A stretch of 64,000 nt of DNA from Marinobacter daqiaonensis (GCF_900115285.1 NZ_FOYW01000002.1:248001-312000); one strand, 5' to 3'. Positions 25,663-35,521 are shown, numbered from the stretch's first letter. Notes: generated by a model not told the origin, from the letters alone. Translations and numbers: made by a program.

Positions 25663-25843
25663 TCGCGAAGCCTCAATGTCAAAATAGGCTGGCAGTGTAG
25701 CAAATCCGGCGAATATCGGTCGGGGGCCAGGGCTTTTCCCGCTTCTGAAGCGTGACGTTGTCTTTCCCGCCAGGAAATTTCAAGTATCGGACTGACCCGC
25801 TATGATTGCGCCGCAAGTGGAGTCATCTGAACCAGAGGCTGAA

Positions 25844-26452
25844 ATGCTGGAAAGTTATCTCACAGGGCTGTTGGTGTGTGGCGGGATCATTGTGGCCATT
25901 GGCGCCCAGAACGCCTACGTGCTGGGTCAGGCCATCAGGCGGCAGCACCACTGGTGGTCCGCCGGTCTTTGCATGGCCTCGGATATCGTGCTGTTTACCG
26001 CCGGCATGTTTGGAATCAGTGCCGCCCTGATGGCACTGCCGGAGGCGCTGGAAGTGCTTCGCTGGCTCGGCGTGGTCTTTCTGGGCTGGCTGGCGCTTCA
26101 GGCCCTGGGCCGTTCCCTGCGGGGCCGGCAGGTACTGAAAGCCGGCGAGGGTTCCACGCCGACTCTGGCCGGGGTGGTGCTGGCCACACTGGGAGTCACC
26201 CTGCTGAACCCGCAGGTTTATCTTGATACGCTGCTGCTGATCCCTGCGGTGGGAGCACAGCAGGAAAACACCACCACGTTCGTGGCCGGGGCCAGTAGCG
26301 CCTCCGTACTCTGGTTCGGCTTTCTGGCCTGGGGTGGTTCGAGGATGGCACCCTATCTGGACCGGCCGCTTGCCTGGCGCTGCATTGACGGGGTGATCGG
26401 GCTGATGATGGCCGCCATTGCGGTTCACCTGATGGTGAATGGCCTGGCCTGA
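25844..26452 (+). CDS. LysE/ArgO family amino acid exporter
   Basis: A 202-residue inner-membrane protein of six helices; GAQNAYVLGQAIRRQH at residues about 20-36 is the LysE/ArgO signature and VTLLNPQVYLDTLLLIPAVG follows the second half. It likely exports arginine or lysine. The start at 25844 has GAGG upstream; the longer frame from 25802 adds 14 residues and is less likely. Confidence 0.9.
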   Translation: MLESYLTGLLVCGGIIVAIGAQNAYVLGQAIRRQHHWWSAGLCMASDIVLFTAGMFGISAALMALPEALEVLRWLGVVFLGWLALQALGRSLRGRQVLKAGEGSTPTLAGVVLATLGVTLLNPQVYLDTLLLIPAVGAQQENTTTFVAGASSASVLWFGFLAWGGSRMAPYLDRPLAWRCIDGVIGLMMAAIAVHLMVNGLA

Positions 26453-26572
26453 CGGTCGGGCTGCCAGGTTCCGGTAGCGTCGACCTTCTTGTCATTGCAC
26501 CGGTAACCGGTAAAGTGGGCCCTCCCGTTCCCATGTCCCCGGGATTCTCATTGCGTATTGAAGGAAAACTCC

Positions 26573-27172
26573 ATGGCTGCAAGACACAGGCGCAGGTTCT
26601 CGCCATTACTGGGTGTGCTGTTCCAGGCGGGTATCGTGCTGTTGGGGCTGATTCCCCTGTGGCTGTTCGCCATCCCTGTGGCCACCGAGGGTCTCCGGGT
26701 GGGCGAGTACCTGCTCTGGGGCACCCTGGCGGGCGTCGCCACCTACGGTGTGTTATTGCTGTTGTCGATGGTTGATGTCCTGTCGCCGGAATCCCTCAAG
26801 CAGCATATCCGCGATCTGCATGGTTTTGTCCGGGGCCAGTCCTGGCCGGTGCTGATAGCCCTGGCGGTGCTGGCGGGTATCGGTGAGGAGCTGTTGTTCC
26901 GGGGTGTGATTCAGGGCTGGCTTTCAGCGCACCTGGGCAGTGCAGTGGGGATTATTGCGGGGGCAGTGGCCTTCGGCCTGGCCCATGCCATGTCGAAAGC
27001 CTATTTTTTGGTGGCGACCTGCCTGGGACTGGTCTTTGGTATCGCTTACCAGCTCTCAGACAGCCTCCAGCTGGTCATGGTCTGGCACGCCGTCTATGAC
27101 CTGGTGGTTATTGTCGTTCTGCGGCGATTTCCCGGACTGTTCGGTCTCAATCGAAGCGCCGGGCCTGGGTGA
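26573..27172 (+). CDS. CPBP family intramembrane metalloprotease
   Basis: A 199-residue protein with about six hydrophobic helices and the CAAX-protease-like motifs GEELLFRGVIQG (EExxxR) and FGLAHAM, then WHAVYDLVV as motif 3. Members are membrane-embedded peptidases or bacteriocin-immunity-type proteins. ATG at 26573 follows AAGGA; a TTG at 26558 is in frame. Its 3' end meets a relic of an NlpC/P60 gene. Confidence 0.85.
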   Translation: MAARHRRRFSPLLGVLFQAGIVLLGLIPLWLFAIPVATEGLRVGEYLLWGTLAGVATYGVLLLLSMVDVLSPESLKQHIRDLHGFVRGQSWPVLIALAVLAGIGEELLFRGVIQGWLSAHLGSAVGIIAGAVAFGLAHAMSKAYFLVATCLGLVFGIAYQLSDSLQLVMVWHAVYDLVVIVVLRRFPGLFGLNRSAGPG

Positions 27173-27320
27173 ACCGCGGTCCCGCCAGTAAAACCCGTCA
27201 AGGGACGACTGGGTGACACCGACAGAGGTGGAGGCATGGATAAAGCGGTTATCGCCCATGAAGATGCCTGCGTGCTGCTCCTTGCCACGAATGTTGAAGA
27301 ACACCACATCCCCTTTCCGT
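27170..27320 (-). pseudogene. Remnant of an NlpC/P60 peptidase gene
   Basis: On the minus strand a 50-residue stretch reads KGDVVFFNIRGKEQHAGIFM then GDNRFIHASTSVGVTQSSLD and GFYWRDR, the C-terminal third of Spr-like NlpC/P60 endopeptidases including the catalytic His (HAGI). An in-frame stop lies just before GSDRRKGD, so the catalytic Cys half is gone. The reading frame then runs into the antisense of the CPBP gene, so its own end is lost too. It is squeezed between the CPBP and porin-like genes. Confidence 0.75.
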
Positions 27321-27323
27321 CGG

Positions 27324-27974
27324 TCAGAACCTCAAGGCCAGGCCAGCGCTGATCTCCGCCTGGAAAAAGCCACTGCTGTCGAATCGCACGGTGCAGCCGC
27401 CGTCGCAGAATACCGAGCCGCCACTGTCCAGCGCGGTATAGATACCCCGCAGGTCGAACCTGGCCAGAAGCGACTCCGTCAGGGCCAGTTTATAGCCCCC
27501 GCCGAGGGAAATAGACGCGCGATGGTGCTCGTCAAGACCGGACGACTTCGGGTCAAGCCGCGTCACGCCGACCACCCCGGATACAAAACCGCCCGTTGTC
27601 CTGCCCCCGGGGAAGTAAAGCCCGCCGAACTGTAGCTGGTAAATAGTGAGGTCCACCGCAAAAGTGCCCGGCGTCAGCAGCACATCGGCCCTGGCGGTGG
27701 TTTCCTGTCGGGCGAAATACAGCTCCATCTGCTTGCCGGCCTCATCAAGGTCCACGTTCAGTACAATGCCGAAACTCTCGGAGTCCTTGAATGACAGCTC
27801 GGTGGTGAGGTCACTGCCGCTTTCCCGGATCTCGACATCGCCCCCCATGCGGAAGCCCGCGTGCGGCGCCAGTTCCACCTCTGCCCTGGCCGTGGTTGTG
27901 AGCAGACCGGCAGTGGCAAGGCAAAGCACCGTCTGGCGGATTCTTGACCGGTATCGGAATCGATGGCTGTACAT
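27324..27974 (-). CDS. Outer-membrane beta-barrel protein, unknown
   Basis: A 216-residue protein with a signal peptide (to about TTTARA at residue 31), then alternating amphipathic strands typical of an 8-strand barrel: ASISLGGGYKLALTES, FFQAEISAGLALRF ending in aromatic Phe. No specific family is recognised. Two cysteines (FCDGGC) may bond. The start has AGGTAG upstream. Confidence 0.7.
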   Translation of the reverse strand: MYSHRFRYRSRIRQTVLCLATAGLLTTTARAEVELAPHAGFRMGGDVEIRESGSDLTTELSFKDSESFGIVLNVDLDEAGKQMELYFARQETTARADVLLTPGTFAVDLTIYQLQFGGLYFPGGRTTGGFVSGVVGVTRLDPKSSGLDEHHRASISLGGGYKLALTESLLARFDLRGIYTALDSGGSVFCDGGCTVRFDSSGFFQAEISAGLALRF

Positions 27975-28135
27975 GGGTTCTACCTGGGGTCGGCCCCCAA
28001 AATGTCAGGGAGGTGATGTGAGATTACGATAACGGGCGGGGGGTTGAAAAGACTCCCCATAGACCAACAGACCTAACAGGCACACCAAAAAGAGGTGGCC
28101 TGGATATCAACTGCAAGCTTCATGGAGGACCTATC

Positions 28136-28558
28136 ATGCAAGTTAAAGATGTGATGACAAAACAGCCGCAGTATCTGGATTCGGATGTCTCCATCCGGGA
28201 AGTGGCCAGGGCGATGAGTGAACGCAATACCGGTTTTGAGCCACTGGTGAAAGATAACAAGGTGACCGGCGTGGTGACGGACCGGGATATTGCGCTACGG
28301 GCTTTCGCGGAACGCAAGAACCTGGATGACAAGGCCTCGACCATCGCGACCGAAAAGGTGCTGTATACCTATGAGGACGAGGATGTCGAAAATGTCATTC
28401 AGAACATGGCGGACCAGAATGTCCAGCGGCTGCTGGTTCTGAACAATCCTGACAACAAGGATCTGAGCGGTATTGTCACCGTTGGTGATATTGCCGACCA
28501 TTGTCAGGACGACGCCATGGCCAAAAAACTGGTCAACTGCGCCCGTCACTATCACTGA
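28136..28558 (+). CDS. Two-CBS-domain protein
   Basis: A 140-residue cytoplasmic protein with two CBS motifs: MQVKDVMTKQPQYLD...VTGVVTDRDIALRA and LYTYEDEDVENVI...LSGIVTVGDIADH. CBS pairs bind adenosyl ligands and regulate partner proteins; no partner is visible. GGAGG precedes the ATG. Confidence 0.88.
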   Translation: MQVKDVMTKQPQYLDSDVSIREVARAMSERNTGFEPLVKDNKVTGVVTDRDIALRAFAERKNLDDKASTIATEKVLYTYEDEDVENVIQNMADQNVQRLLVLNNPDNKDLSGIVTVGDIADHCQDDAMAKKLVNCARHYH

Positions 28559-28592
28559 CGCCTGGCAGTACAGGCCAATACCTGGCCTGGCT

Positions 28593-28639
28593 GCTGGCAG
28601 GCCCTGCTCCGGCAGTTCGGGGGCCTGCCGGCTTATTTT
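28593..28639 (+). terminator. Intrinsic terminator after the CBS gene
   Basis: GCTGGCAGGCCC (from 28593) pairs with GGGCCTGCCGGC (28621-28632) followed by TTATTTT. It overlaps the end of the convergent DUF2721 gene. Confidence 0.7.
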
Positions 28640-29034
28640 CCCACCTGTTTTCTTGCCTCGAAGCTTTCCAGCTCCACGTTGATCGCGTTGGTCGAGATCA
28701 CGATTTCATACAGTGAGAACAGCAGAGAGATCGACAACAGGATCAGACTGCCGCCAAAGGCCACCGCACCAGCGGTACCGTGTCCAAGAAAAATCAGGAA
28801 CATGGATACAGTACAGACAAAAAAGCTCAGTACGCCTGAGGCCTGCATACGCTTGGTAAGGGTAATGCGTTTCCGCAACATGCCGATCTGACGGGCAATC
28901 AGCGCATGATCTTCCTCGGTGTCCATCTGCTTGAGCTGGCGGATCAACTGGGCCAGTACGAGAAAACGGTTGGTGTAGGCAAGCAGCAGCAGGGAAATGG
29001 CCGGAAATAACAGGGCGGGTGTGGTGATGGTCAA
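28633..29034 (-). CDS. DUF2721 family membrane protein
   Basis: A 133-residue protein with three hydrophobic segments (ALLFPAISLLLLAY, ASGVLSFFVCTVSMFLIFLG, VAFGGSLILLSISLLFSLYEI) around a charged loop RKRITLTKRMQ, the pattern of DUF2721. The probable start is TTG at 29034, 7 bases after GAGGA; there is no early ATG in frame. The function is unknown. Confidence 0.8.
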   Translation of the reverse strand: MTITTPALLFPAISLLLLAYTNRFLVLAQLIRQLKQMDTEEDHALIARQIGMLRKRITLTKRMQASGVLSFFVCTVSMFLIFLGHGTAGAVAFGGSLILLSISLLFSLYEIVISTNAINVELESFEARKQVGK

Positions 29035-29072
29035 GCGGACATCCTCGCGGTGCGAAGGTTCGGAACGATTAT

Positions 29073-29098
29073 AGCGAACCGGCTCGCGCCGGTCCGCT
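29073..29098 (-). terminator. Hairpin after pntB, possible terminator
   Basis: AGCGAACCGGC and GCCGGTCCGCT form an 11-bp stem (one mismatch) around TCGC just past the pntB stop. No T-run follows, so it could be a transcript-end stabiliser. Confidence 0.35.
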
Positions 29099-29110
29099 AT
29101 TGACGATGAA

Positions 29111-30505
29111 TCAGCCCCGTAGCGCTCCCATCAACTTGTCAACGGACTCCTTGGCGTCGCCAAACAGCATCAGGCTGTTGTCCTTGAAGAACAGGGGATT
29201 CTCCACGCCGGAATAGCCCGTGGCCATGCCCCGTTTCAGGATAACCACCTGCCGGGCCTTCCAGACCTCCAGTACCGGCATGCCGGCAATAGGACTGGCA
29301 GGATCCTCCGCAGCCGCCGGATTGACGGTATCGTTGGCGCCGATCACCAGCACCACGTCCGTTTTCGGGAAATCATCGTTGATTTCGTCCATTTCCAGAA
29401 CGATGTCATAGGGCACATGAGCCTCGGCCAGGAGCACGTTCATGTGGCCCGGCAGCCGGCCAGCCACGGGATGGATACCAAAGCGCACATTGACTCCCCG
29501 GTCCCGCAGGGTCTTGGTGATCTCGCTCACGCCGTTCTGGGCCTGGGCGACCGCCATGCCGTATCCGGGCACGATGATGACCGAATCGGCATTGCGCAGC
29601 TCCTCGGCGAGCTCCTCGACACTGGTTTCATGCACGGTCTGATCGCTGTCGCCAACGGCAGAGCTGGACGAAGTCTGGCCGAATCCGCCGAGGATCACGC
29701 TGATGAAGGAGCGGTTCATGGCCTTGCACATGATGTAGCTGAGGATGGCACCGCTGCTGCCCACCAGGGCGCCGGTGACGATCAGCAGGTCATTGCCCAG
29801 CATGAAACCGATGGCCGCAGCAGCCCAGCCCGAGTAACTGTTGAGCATGGAAACCACCACCGGCATATCGGCACCGCCGATGGCCATGATCAGGTGAACT
29901 CCAAGGGCCGCGGCAATCAGGGCCATAACCACCAGCAGAACGATGCCCAGGGCCATGCTGTCGGTTCCGAGGAACCAGCCACCGAGGATGATCGCAACCA
30001 CCACCGCGGCCAGATTCATCCAGTGGCGGCCCGGCAGGGTCAGGGCCTTGCTGTCGATACGGCCATCCAGCTTTCCGCACGCCACGAGAGAGCCGGTAAA
30101 GGTCACGGCGCCAATGAAGATACCGAGATAGACTTCCACCAGTTTAATGGTGTGCTCGGCGCCCACCTTTATCACCAGCGGTTCGATAAAGCTCGAGAAG
30201 CCCACCAGGACGGCGGCCAGGCCCACAAAGCTGTGCAGCAGGGCAACAAGCTGGGGCATCTGGGTCATTTCCACCTTGTTGGCCATGGGCAGACCAATGG
30301 CAATACCCAGCACCATGGCCACGATGACTGCGGTCAGATCACCCAGGCCGAACCCGGCGATGGTGGCGCCAATGGCGATGACAATACCGGCCACGCCGTA
30401 CCAGTTACCCCTACGGGCGGATTCCTGGTGGCTGAGGCCACCAAGGCTGAGAATGAACAATATGCTTGCCGCAACATAGGCGACACTGATCAATCCTGGA
30501 CTCAT
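29111..30505 (-). CDS. pntB: NAD(P) transhydrogenase subunit beta
   Basis: A 464-residue protein: about nine membrane helices (for example [20 protein letters not shown]), then the NADP-binding domain with [26 protein letters not shown] and [17 protein letters not shown]. PntB carries the NADP(H) site and the proton channel. The ATG at 30505 follows AAGGAGG. It is co-transcribed with pntA 14 bases upstream. Confidence 0.97.
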   Translation of the reverse strand: MSPGLISVAYVAASILFILSLGGLSHQESARRGNWYGVAGIVIAIGATIAGFGLGDLTAVIVAMVLGIAIGLPMANKVEMTQMPQLVALLHSFVGLAAVLVGFSSFIEPLVIKVGAEHTIKLVEVYLGIFIGAVTFTGSLVACGKLDGRIDSKALTLPGRHWMNLAAVVVAIILGGWFLGTDSMALGIVLLVVMALIAAALGVHLIMAIGGADMPVVVSMLNSYSGWAAAAIGFMLGNDLLIVTGALVGSSGAILSYIMCKAMNRSFISVILGGFGQTSSSSAVGDSDQTVHETSVEELAEELRNADSVIIVPGYGMAVAQAQNGVSEITKTLRDRGVNVRFGIHPVAGRLPGHMNVLLAEAHVPYDIVLEMDEINDDFPKTDVVLVIGANDTVNPAAAEDPASPIAGMPVLEVWKARQVVILKRGMATGYSGVENPLFFKDNSLMLFGDAKESVDKLMGALRG

Positions 30506-30518
30506 GTTGGTCGCCTCC

Positions 30519-32090
30519 TTACCTGTGGAACATCTTGAGCATGCGATGGGTCACCCGGAACCCCCCGGACACGTTGATCATGGCAATCAGCACCGCGATG
30601 AAGGAGAGAACCCCCACCGCTGCATTCTCCGCCTGTGCCAGGTGGAGCAGGGCGCCAATGACGATGATGCCGCTGATGGCGTTGGTCACACTCATCAGGG
30701 GTGTATGCAGGGAGGCAGTCACGTTCCAGATGACCTGCCAGCCTATAAAGCATGCCAGCACAAACACCGTGAAGTGACTGAGGAAGCTCTCAGGAGCGTA
30801 GGCACCAACCCCATACAGTGCCAGTACCGTCACGGCCAGGAGAGCCAGTTTGCCCGCAAGCTTGCGGCGGGGCGAGGGCTCAGGCTTGGCTTTTGCCTTC
30901 GAGGGTTCCTCGGTGCCCGGGGCGGGCGTTTTAATGGCCGGTTCCTCGGGTTTGGGCGGCGGCCAGGTGACGTTCTCCTGATGGCTCACTGTCAGTCCCC
31001 GGATAACCGCATCGTCCATATTGACCGACGGCTGGCCATCTTTCTCCGGAGTCAGTTCCGTCATCAGGTGGACAAGATTGGTGGCATACAGGTCACTGGC
31101 GACCTTGGCCATGCGGCTCGGCAGGTCGGTGTAGCCGATGAGTTTGACGCCGTGGTGTTCCGCCACTTTGCCAGGCTCCGTCAGCTCGCAGTTACCGCCG
31201 CGCTCGGAGGCCAGATCCACAATCACGCTGCCCGGTTTCATGGATTTCACCATGTCGGCGGTGATCAGCTTGGGAGCGGGCTTGCCGGGAATCAGGGCGG
31301 TGGTGATGATGATGTCCACCTCCTTCGCTTGTTCGGCGAACAGGGCCATCTCCGCCTTGATGAACTCGTCGCTCATCTGCTTGGCGTATCCGCCGCCGCC
31401 ACTGCCTTCCTCATCGCCGAAGTCCAGTTCCAGGAATTCGGCGCCCATGCTGCTGACCTGTTCCTTGACCTCCAGGCGGGTATCGAATGCCCGCACCACG
31501 GCCCCCATGCTGTTGGCGGTGCCTATGGCGGCCAGGCCAGCCACCCCGGCACCGATTACCAGCACCTTGGCCGGTGGCACCTTGCCCGCGGCAGTGACCT
31601 GGCCCGTAAAGAAGCGGCCGAACTGGTTGGCAGCCTCGATGACCGCCCGGTAGCCGGCGATATTGGCCATGGCGCTGAGGGCGTCCATTTTCTGGGCCCG
31701 ACTGATTCGGGGCAGGGCATCGATGGCAAAGGCTGTTATCTTGCGTTTTGCGAGCTTTTCCAGCAATTCGGGGTTCTGGGCCGGCCAGATATAGCCCGCC
31801 AGAAATGCGCCCTCCTTCATCATGTCCAGTTCGTGCCGCCCGGTCCCCGGGTGTTCCATGGGCGCGCGCACTTTCAGGATGATGTCCGCTTCCCCCCACA
31901 GGGATACTGTGTCCACGGCAATGGCGGCACCGGCTTCCTTGTATGCCTCATCAGGGTAGTTGGCGAACTCGCCAGCGCCCGTCTCCACCACCACGTCGTA
32001 GCCAAGCTTTACGAGCTTCTGAACAGAGGCGGGGGTCGCAGCCACCCGTCGCTCGTCCTGAAAAATCTCTTTTGGAATACCAATGTTCAT
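30519..32090 (-). CDS. pntA: NAD(P) transhydrogenase subunit alpha
   Basis: A 523-residue protein: [23 protein letters not shown]-type loop KVRAPMEHP, and NAD site [20 protein letters not shown], followed by a proline-rich linker ([16 protein letters not shown]) and four C-terminal helices. The fused one-chain alpha is the enterobacterial type (E. coli 510). The enzyme uses the proton gradient to make NADPH. The start at 32090 is preceded by GGAGG; the longer frame is unlikely. Confidence 0.97.
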   Translation of the reverse strand: MNIGIPKEIFQDERRVAATPASVQKLVKLGYDVVVETGAGEFANYPDEAYKEAGAAIAVDTVSLWGEADIILKVRAPMEHPGTGRHELDMMKEGAFLAGYIWPAQNPELLEKLAKRKITAFAIDALPRISRAQKMDALSAMANIAGYRAVIEAANQFGRFFTGQVTAAGKVPPAKVLVIGAGVAGLAAIGTANSMGAVVRAFDTRLEVKEQVSSMGAEFLELDFGDEEGSGGGGYAKQMSDEFIKAEMALFAEQAKEVDIIITTALIPGKPAPKLITADMVKSMKPGSVIVDLASERGGNCELTEPGKVAEHHGVKLIGYTDLPSRMAKVASDLYATNLVHLMTELTPEKDGQPSVNMDDAVIRGLTVSHQENVTWPPPKPEEPAIKTPAPGTEEPSKAKAKPEPSPRRKLAGKLALLAVTVLALYGVGAYAPESFLSHFTVFVLACFIGWQVIWNVTASLHTPLMSVTNAISGIIVIGALLHLAQAENAAVGVLSFIAVLIAMINVSGGFRVTHRMLKMFHR

Positions 32091-32197
32091 GGTTTTTCGT
32101 TCCTCCCCGCACGCAGGGTTCCTGGAATGGTTGATTGTCCGTTGCACAGTCAGATCATGATTCCGCCGACCTTCATCTTATTGCGTGGTTCGACGGA

Positions 32198-32767
32198 TCA
32201 AACAGGGGGTACGCCGATCAGCCACTGATGGAGCCAGATCACAAACAGCACATAGAGTACCAGTCCTCCAATCACCGCGATGGCATCATTCAACCGGGTG
32301 GCCGGCAGCGTTGGAGGTGTACGCTCGGTCCGGCGTTTCAGAGAAATCCGGTCCGCCACGGCCCAGGCAAGAAAGGCGCCGAACAACAATACGTCATGGA
32401 GCATGCCGTTGGCCAGCAGGTGCGCGACAGCCCAGAGTTTGACGGCCACCAGCATCGGATGTTTGAGGGTCCGGCTGATGCGACCGGGGAAATAGGCGGC
32501 TAGTAACAGCGGAAAGACCGGCACCAGCAGCAGCATGGAAAGGTGCCTCAGCCAGGTGGGTGGCACGTAGAGCGGTGTCGGGTCCATTCGCGCCTGGCCG
32601 TAGCCGTAGATAATCAGTACCAGGCCGATGATCGCAATCACCGAATAAACACCCTTGAACGGGCCCTCCCCCATGGAGGCCGCCATCCTGTTGCGTAGCG
32701 GATCGTTCACGATGGAAAGGGAATGGATGCCCAGAAAGATCACCAGTCCGAGAATCAGTAACCACAT
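32198..32767 (-). CDS. nnrU: NnrU family membrane protein
   Basis: A 189-residue protein with six hydrophobic segments and the NnrU pattern LGIHSLSIVNDPLRNRM and HPMLVAVKLWAVAHLLANG. NnrU proteins are related to isoprenoid methyltransferase-like membrane proteins; the founding gene lies in denitrification loci. AAGGAG is 2 bases before an ATG at 32773 and 8 before that at 32767, so the second is preferred. Confidence 0.85.
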   Translation of the reverse strand: MWLLILGLVIFLGIHSLSIVNDPLRNRMAASMGEGPFKGVYSVIAIIGLVLIIYGYGQARMDPTPLYVPPTWLRHLSMLLLVPVFPLLLAAYFPGRISRTLKHPMLVAVKLWAVAHLLANGMLHDVLLFGAFLAWAVADRISLKRRTERTPPTLPATRLNDAIAVIGGLVLYVLFVIWLHQWLIGVPPV

Positions 32768-32931
32768 AGACATGTCTCCTTGAACGTGAAGGGGCCGGAT
32801 CATTCGGCACCCTTTTGCCTGCTGCCAATATAGTCTGGCCTGCCCGCATCTGCGTAACCCGCGGCAAACTGCCTCATAGGGACTATACTGGAGGCAGGTC
32901 TAAAATTCAGTGAGTTCCAGGGGGTGGTGGT

Positions 32932-33252
32932 ATGCGGATTGCGTACAACGCACGAGACCTGCCGGAGGCACATATCATTGCCGGACTGCTTGCTGCCCAC
33001 GGTATCGAGTCCCATGTGAGCGGTCATTACCTGCAGGGCGCCCTGGGGGAAATCGGCGCTTCGGGGTTTACCAACGTGCAGGTGGAAAACGAGGATTACC
33101 TTGAGGCCCGAAGCCTGATTGCGGAGTATGAAGGGGCCTCCCTGGAAAACGGGGATCGGATTCCTCCCACTGAGGATGCGGGAGAGTTTTACGCCCGTTG
33201 CTTCCTGATGCTTTTGCTTGCGGTATGTCTCGGCTTTGTCCTGGTAGTCTAG
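32932..33252 (+). CDS. DUF2007 domain protein with C-terminal helix
   Basis: A 106-residue protein: the first 70 residues match DUF2007 (signal-transducing protein with ACT-like or PII-like fold): MRIAYNARDLPEAHIIAGLL, NVQVENEDYLEARSLIAEYE. The last 20 residues form a helix LMLLLAVCLGFVLVV, anchoring it to the membrane. The function is unknown. The next gene starts inside its 3' end. Confidence 0.8.
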   Translation: MRIAYNARDLPEAHIIAGLLAAHGIESHVSGHYLQGALGEIGASGFTNVQVENEDYLEARSLIAEYEGASLENGDRIPPTEDAGEFYARCFLMLLLAVCLGFVLVV

Positions 33253-33437
33253 TGTTTTCCACACTGCTCGTGAGTGCGGTAGTGTCCGGGCTGGGGTGCA
33301 CCGCCCGGGGACCCTCCGGGGTGTCGCTGGAGGAGCAGGCCCAGGCCTGTGAATCCCTGCCACGCTACGAACGCCGGGAGTGCATCGAACGACTGCCGCC
33401 GCTTCATGAAACCATCGATCTCCGGCAGCGCAACTAG
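33225..33437 (+). CDS. Small exported protein, possible lipoprotein
   Basis: A 70-residue protein starting MSRLCPGSLVFSTLLVSAVV with a hydrophobic segment and SGLGCTARG, a poor lipobox. The mature part has a Cys pair (ACESLPRYERREC) that may be a disulfide. It overlaps DUF2007 by 28 bases and leads into DUF2238, so translation coupling is likely. Family unknown. Confidence 0.5.
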   Translation: MSRLCPGSLVFSTLLVSAVVSGLGCTARGPSGVSLEEQAQACESLPRYERRECIERLPPLHETIDLRQRN

Positions 33438-33458
33438 CGGATCTTTTCCAGGCAGGCC

Positions 33459-34118
33459 ATGCGTATCAGAATTACCCACCAGCGTATTACCTTTTTTCTC
33501 CAGTTCGTTCTGTTCCTCGAAGTGCTCGTTGCGCTGTGGGGCCAGCGCTGGTTTACCGCCTTTTTCACCGCCGCCATTATCGTCGTGACGTTTTTGCCGG
33601 TATTGCTTGAACGCCGCTTCCGAATCCACATTCCTCCTGAGCTCCAGCTCCTTGCCATTGGCTTTGTCTTCGCATCGCTGTTTCTTGGCGAGGTTCGCGA
33701 CTACTACACCCGCTATTGGTGGTGGGATATTGCCCTGCATACCTCCTCCGGTGTCCTGCTGGGCATACTTGGTTTTCTTCTGGTGCACATCCTCAACGAG
33801 ACCGAACGAATCGACGTTCACATGAAGCCGGGATTTGTGGCCTTCTTCGCCTTCCTCTTTGCCTTGGGCATCGGTGCGTTGTGGGAGATTTTCGAGTTTG
33901 CCATGGACTCCCTGTTCGGAATGAATATGCAGAAACCCATGCTGGGGGATCCTTCCGGCCTGACCGACACCATGTGGGACCTGATCGTGGATGCAGCCGG
34001 GGCCCTTTTCATTGCCGTACTGGGATGGCGGTATCTGAGGAATCCCCAGCAGAAATCTGTCCTGGAGCGATGGATCAGCGGTTTCGTCGAGCGCAACCCC
34101 AGGTTTTTCAGGGACTGA
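33459..34118 (+). CDS. DUF2238 family (YjdF-like) membrane protein
   Basis: A 219-residue inner-membrane protein with about five helices; YWWWDIALHTSSGVLLGILG and ALWEIFEFAMD are the conserved DUF2238 stretches (histidines and glutamate in helices). The function is unknown; conserved polar residues suggest a metal or substrate site. ATG at 33459. It is in a plus-strand run with the genes on both sides. Confidence 0.82.
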   Translation: MRIRITHQRITFFLQFVLFLEVLVALWGQRWFTAFFTAAIIVVTFLPVLLERRFRIHIPPELQLLAIGFVFASLFLGEVRDYYTRYWWWDIALHTSSGVLLGILGFLLVHILNETERIDVHMKPGFVAFFAFLFALGIGALWEIFEFAMDSLFGMNMQKPMLGDPSGLTDTMWDLIVDAAGALFIAVLGWRYLRNPQQKSVLERWISGFVERNPRFFRD

Positions 34119-34160
34119 CACATTAATGAATGGTACAGCGCACGAAAGGGAGGGCTCTTA

Positions 34161-35132
34161 ATGGACAGACCCGATCTGCCTACCCCGGCGGTGATTCAGG
34201 AGGCGGAAGTGCGGATCCGGCCCAGGCTGGCGGAAACCCCTCTGTGGAGATCGCCGGATCTGGACGCGGTTCAGGGCTTTCCGGTCACCCTGAAATGTGA
34301 AAACCTCCAGCGCACCGGCAGCTTCAAGGCCCGGGGCGCCCTCAATTGGATTCTTTCTGCAACGGAGCGGGAGCTGGCGCCCGGGCTGGTGACAGTGTCC
34401 GCCGGCAATCATGCCATTGCCCTGGCGTGGGCCGCGAAGAGTGCGGGCGCCAGCCTGACGGTGGTCATGCCGGAAGGTTCGAGCAGGCTGAAGGTCCGGC
34501 GCACCCGTGAGCTCGGTGCCGAGGTATTGATCCGCGGACGCATCCAGGACGCGGTGGCCCACTGCCACCACCTGGTCGAATACCGGGGAATGACACTCGT
34601 GCATCCCTACAACGATGTCCGCATCATGGCCGGCCAGGGTACGGTGGGGCTGGAACTGCTTCGTCAGCAACGGGAGGTGACCCGGATACTCTGCCCGGTG
34701 GGCGGGGGCGGCCTTATTTCCGGCCTTGGTCTGGCCGTCAAGGCGGTGGCACCGGATATCGAGCTGATCGGGGTGGAACCGGAGGGCGCCGCCACCATGG
34801 GCAATGCCTGGAAACACAACGACCCCGCCGCCGCACTGGAGACGGTGGACACCTGGGCCGCCAGTCTGGCACCGGCGGTGGTGGGAGAGCATACCTATGC
34901 CGCTTCCCGTCAGGTGGTTGACCGAATGGTGACCGTTTCCGAGGCCGCCATACGCCGGGCCACCCGTCTGTTGCTGAGCGAGGCGAGACTTTTCGTGGAA
35001 CCTGGTGCCGCGGTGGGGCTGGCGGCATTGCTGGAAGGAACGGTGGAAGCCGACCGGAATCGGCCGGCGGCGCTGATCATCACCGGCGGCAACCTGGACC
35101 TGGATCAGGTCAGTCAATGCGAGGTGGACTGA
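34161..35132 (+). CDS. Threonine/serine dehydratase-like PLP enzyme
   Basis: A 323-residue fold-type II enzyme with Schiff-base lysine in RTGSFKARGA (residue about 56), phosphate loop VGGGGLISGLG and SAGNHAIALAWAA. The family covers biodegradative threonine deaminase, serine racemase and hydroxyaspartate dehydratase. No ACT domain is present, so it is the catabolic type. It overlaps the next gene by one base (TGATG). Confidence 0.9.
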   Translation: MDRPDLPTPAVIQEAEVRIRPRLAETPLWRSPDLDAVQGFPVTLKCENLQRTGSFKARGALNWILSATERELAPGLVTVSAGNHAIALAWAAKSAGASLTVVMPEGSSRLKVRRTRELGAEVLIRGRIQDAVAHCHHLVEYRGMTLVHPYNDVRIMAGQGTVGLELLRQQREVTRILCPVGGGGLISGLGLAVKAVAPDIELIGVEPEGAATMGNAWKHNDPAAALETVDTWAASLAPAVVGEHTYAASRQVVDRMVTVSEAAIRRATRLLLSEARLFVEPGAAVGLAALLEGTVEADRNRPAALIITGGNLDLDQVSQCEVD

Positions 35133-35521
35133 TGCCCTGGCAGCTTCTGGCGGATGCGGTGCTGACGGTTCACCTGGGGGTCGTGATATTCGTGGTGTTT
35201 GGGCTGGGGGTGATCCTGGTCGGAAATCTTCGTCACTGGCGCTGGGTGAATCACCTCTGGTTCCGCCTGCTGCATCTGGCTGCCATCGGCGTGGTGGTGG
35301 CCCAGGCCTGGCTGGGGGTGATCTGCCCCTTGACGACCCTGGAGATGTGGCTGCGAGGAAGGGCTGGCAAGGCGGGCTATGAGGGTGGCTTTATCCAGCA
35401 CTGGATGCAGGAGCTGCTTTACTATGAGGCTCCCCCCTGGGTGTTCATTGTTCTGTACACCGGATTCGGTTTGCTTGTGCTTGCAAGCTGGTGGTGGTTT
35501 CCACCCCGCCGGCGCCATTGA
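35132..35521 (+). CDS. DUF2784 family membrane protein
   Basis: A 129-residue protein with four helices: LTVHLGVVIFVVFGLGVILV, LLHLAAIGVVVAQAWLGVIC, PPWVFIVLYTGFGLLVLASW, with the conserved CPLTTLEMWLR loop. The ATG overlaps the upstream stop codon (TGATG), indicating coupling. Function unknown. Confidence 0.85.
   Translation: MPWQLLADAVLTVHLGVVIFVVFGLGVILVGNLRHWRWVNHLWFRLLHLAAIGVVVAQAWLGVICPLTTLEMWLRGRAGKAGYEGGFIQHWMQELLYYEAPPWVFIVLYTGFGLLVLASWWWFPPRRRH

Noticed and set aside
29417..32228. Long plus-strand frames opposite pntAB
   Set aside because: Both overlap unmistakable transhydrogenase genes; composition is that of reverse-complemented coding sequence.
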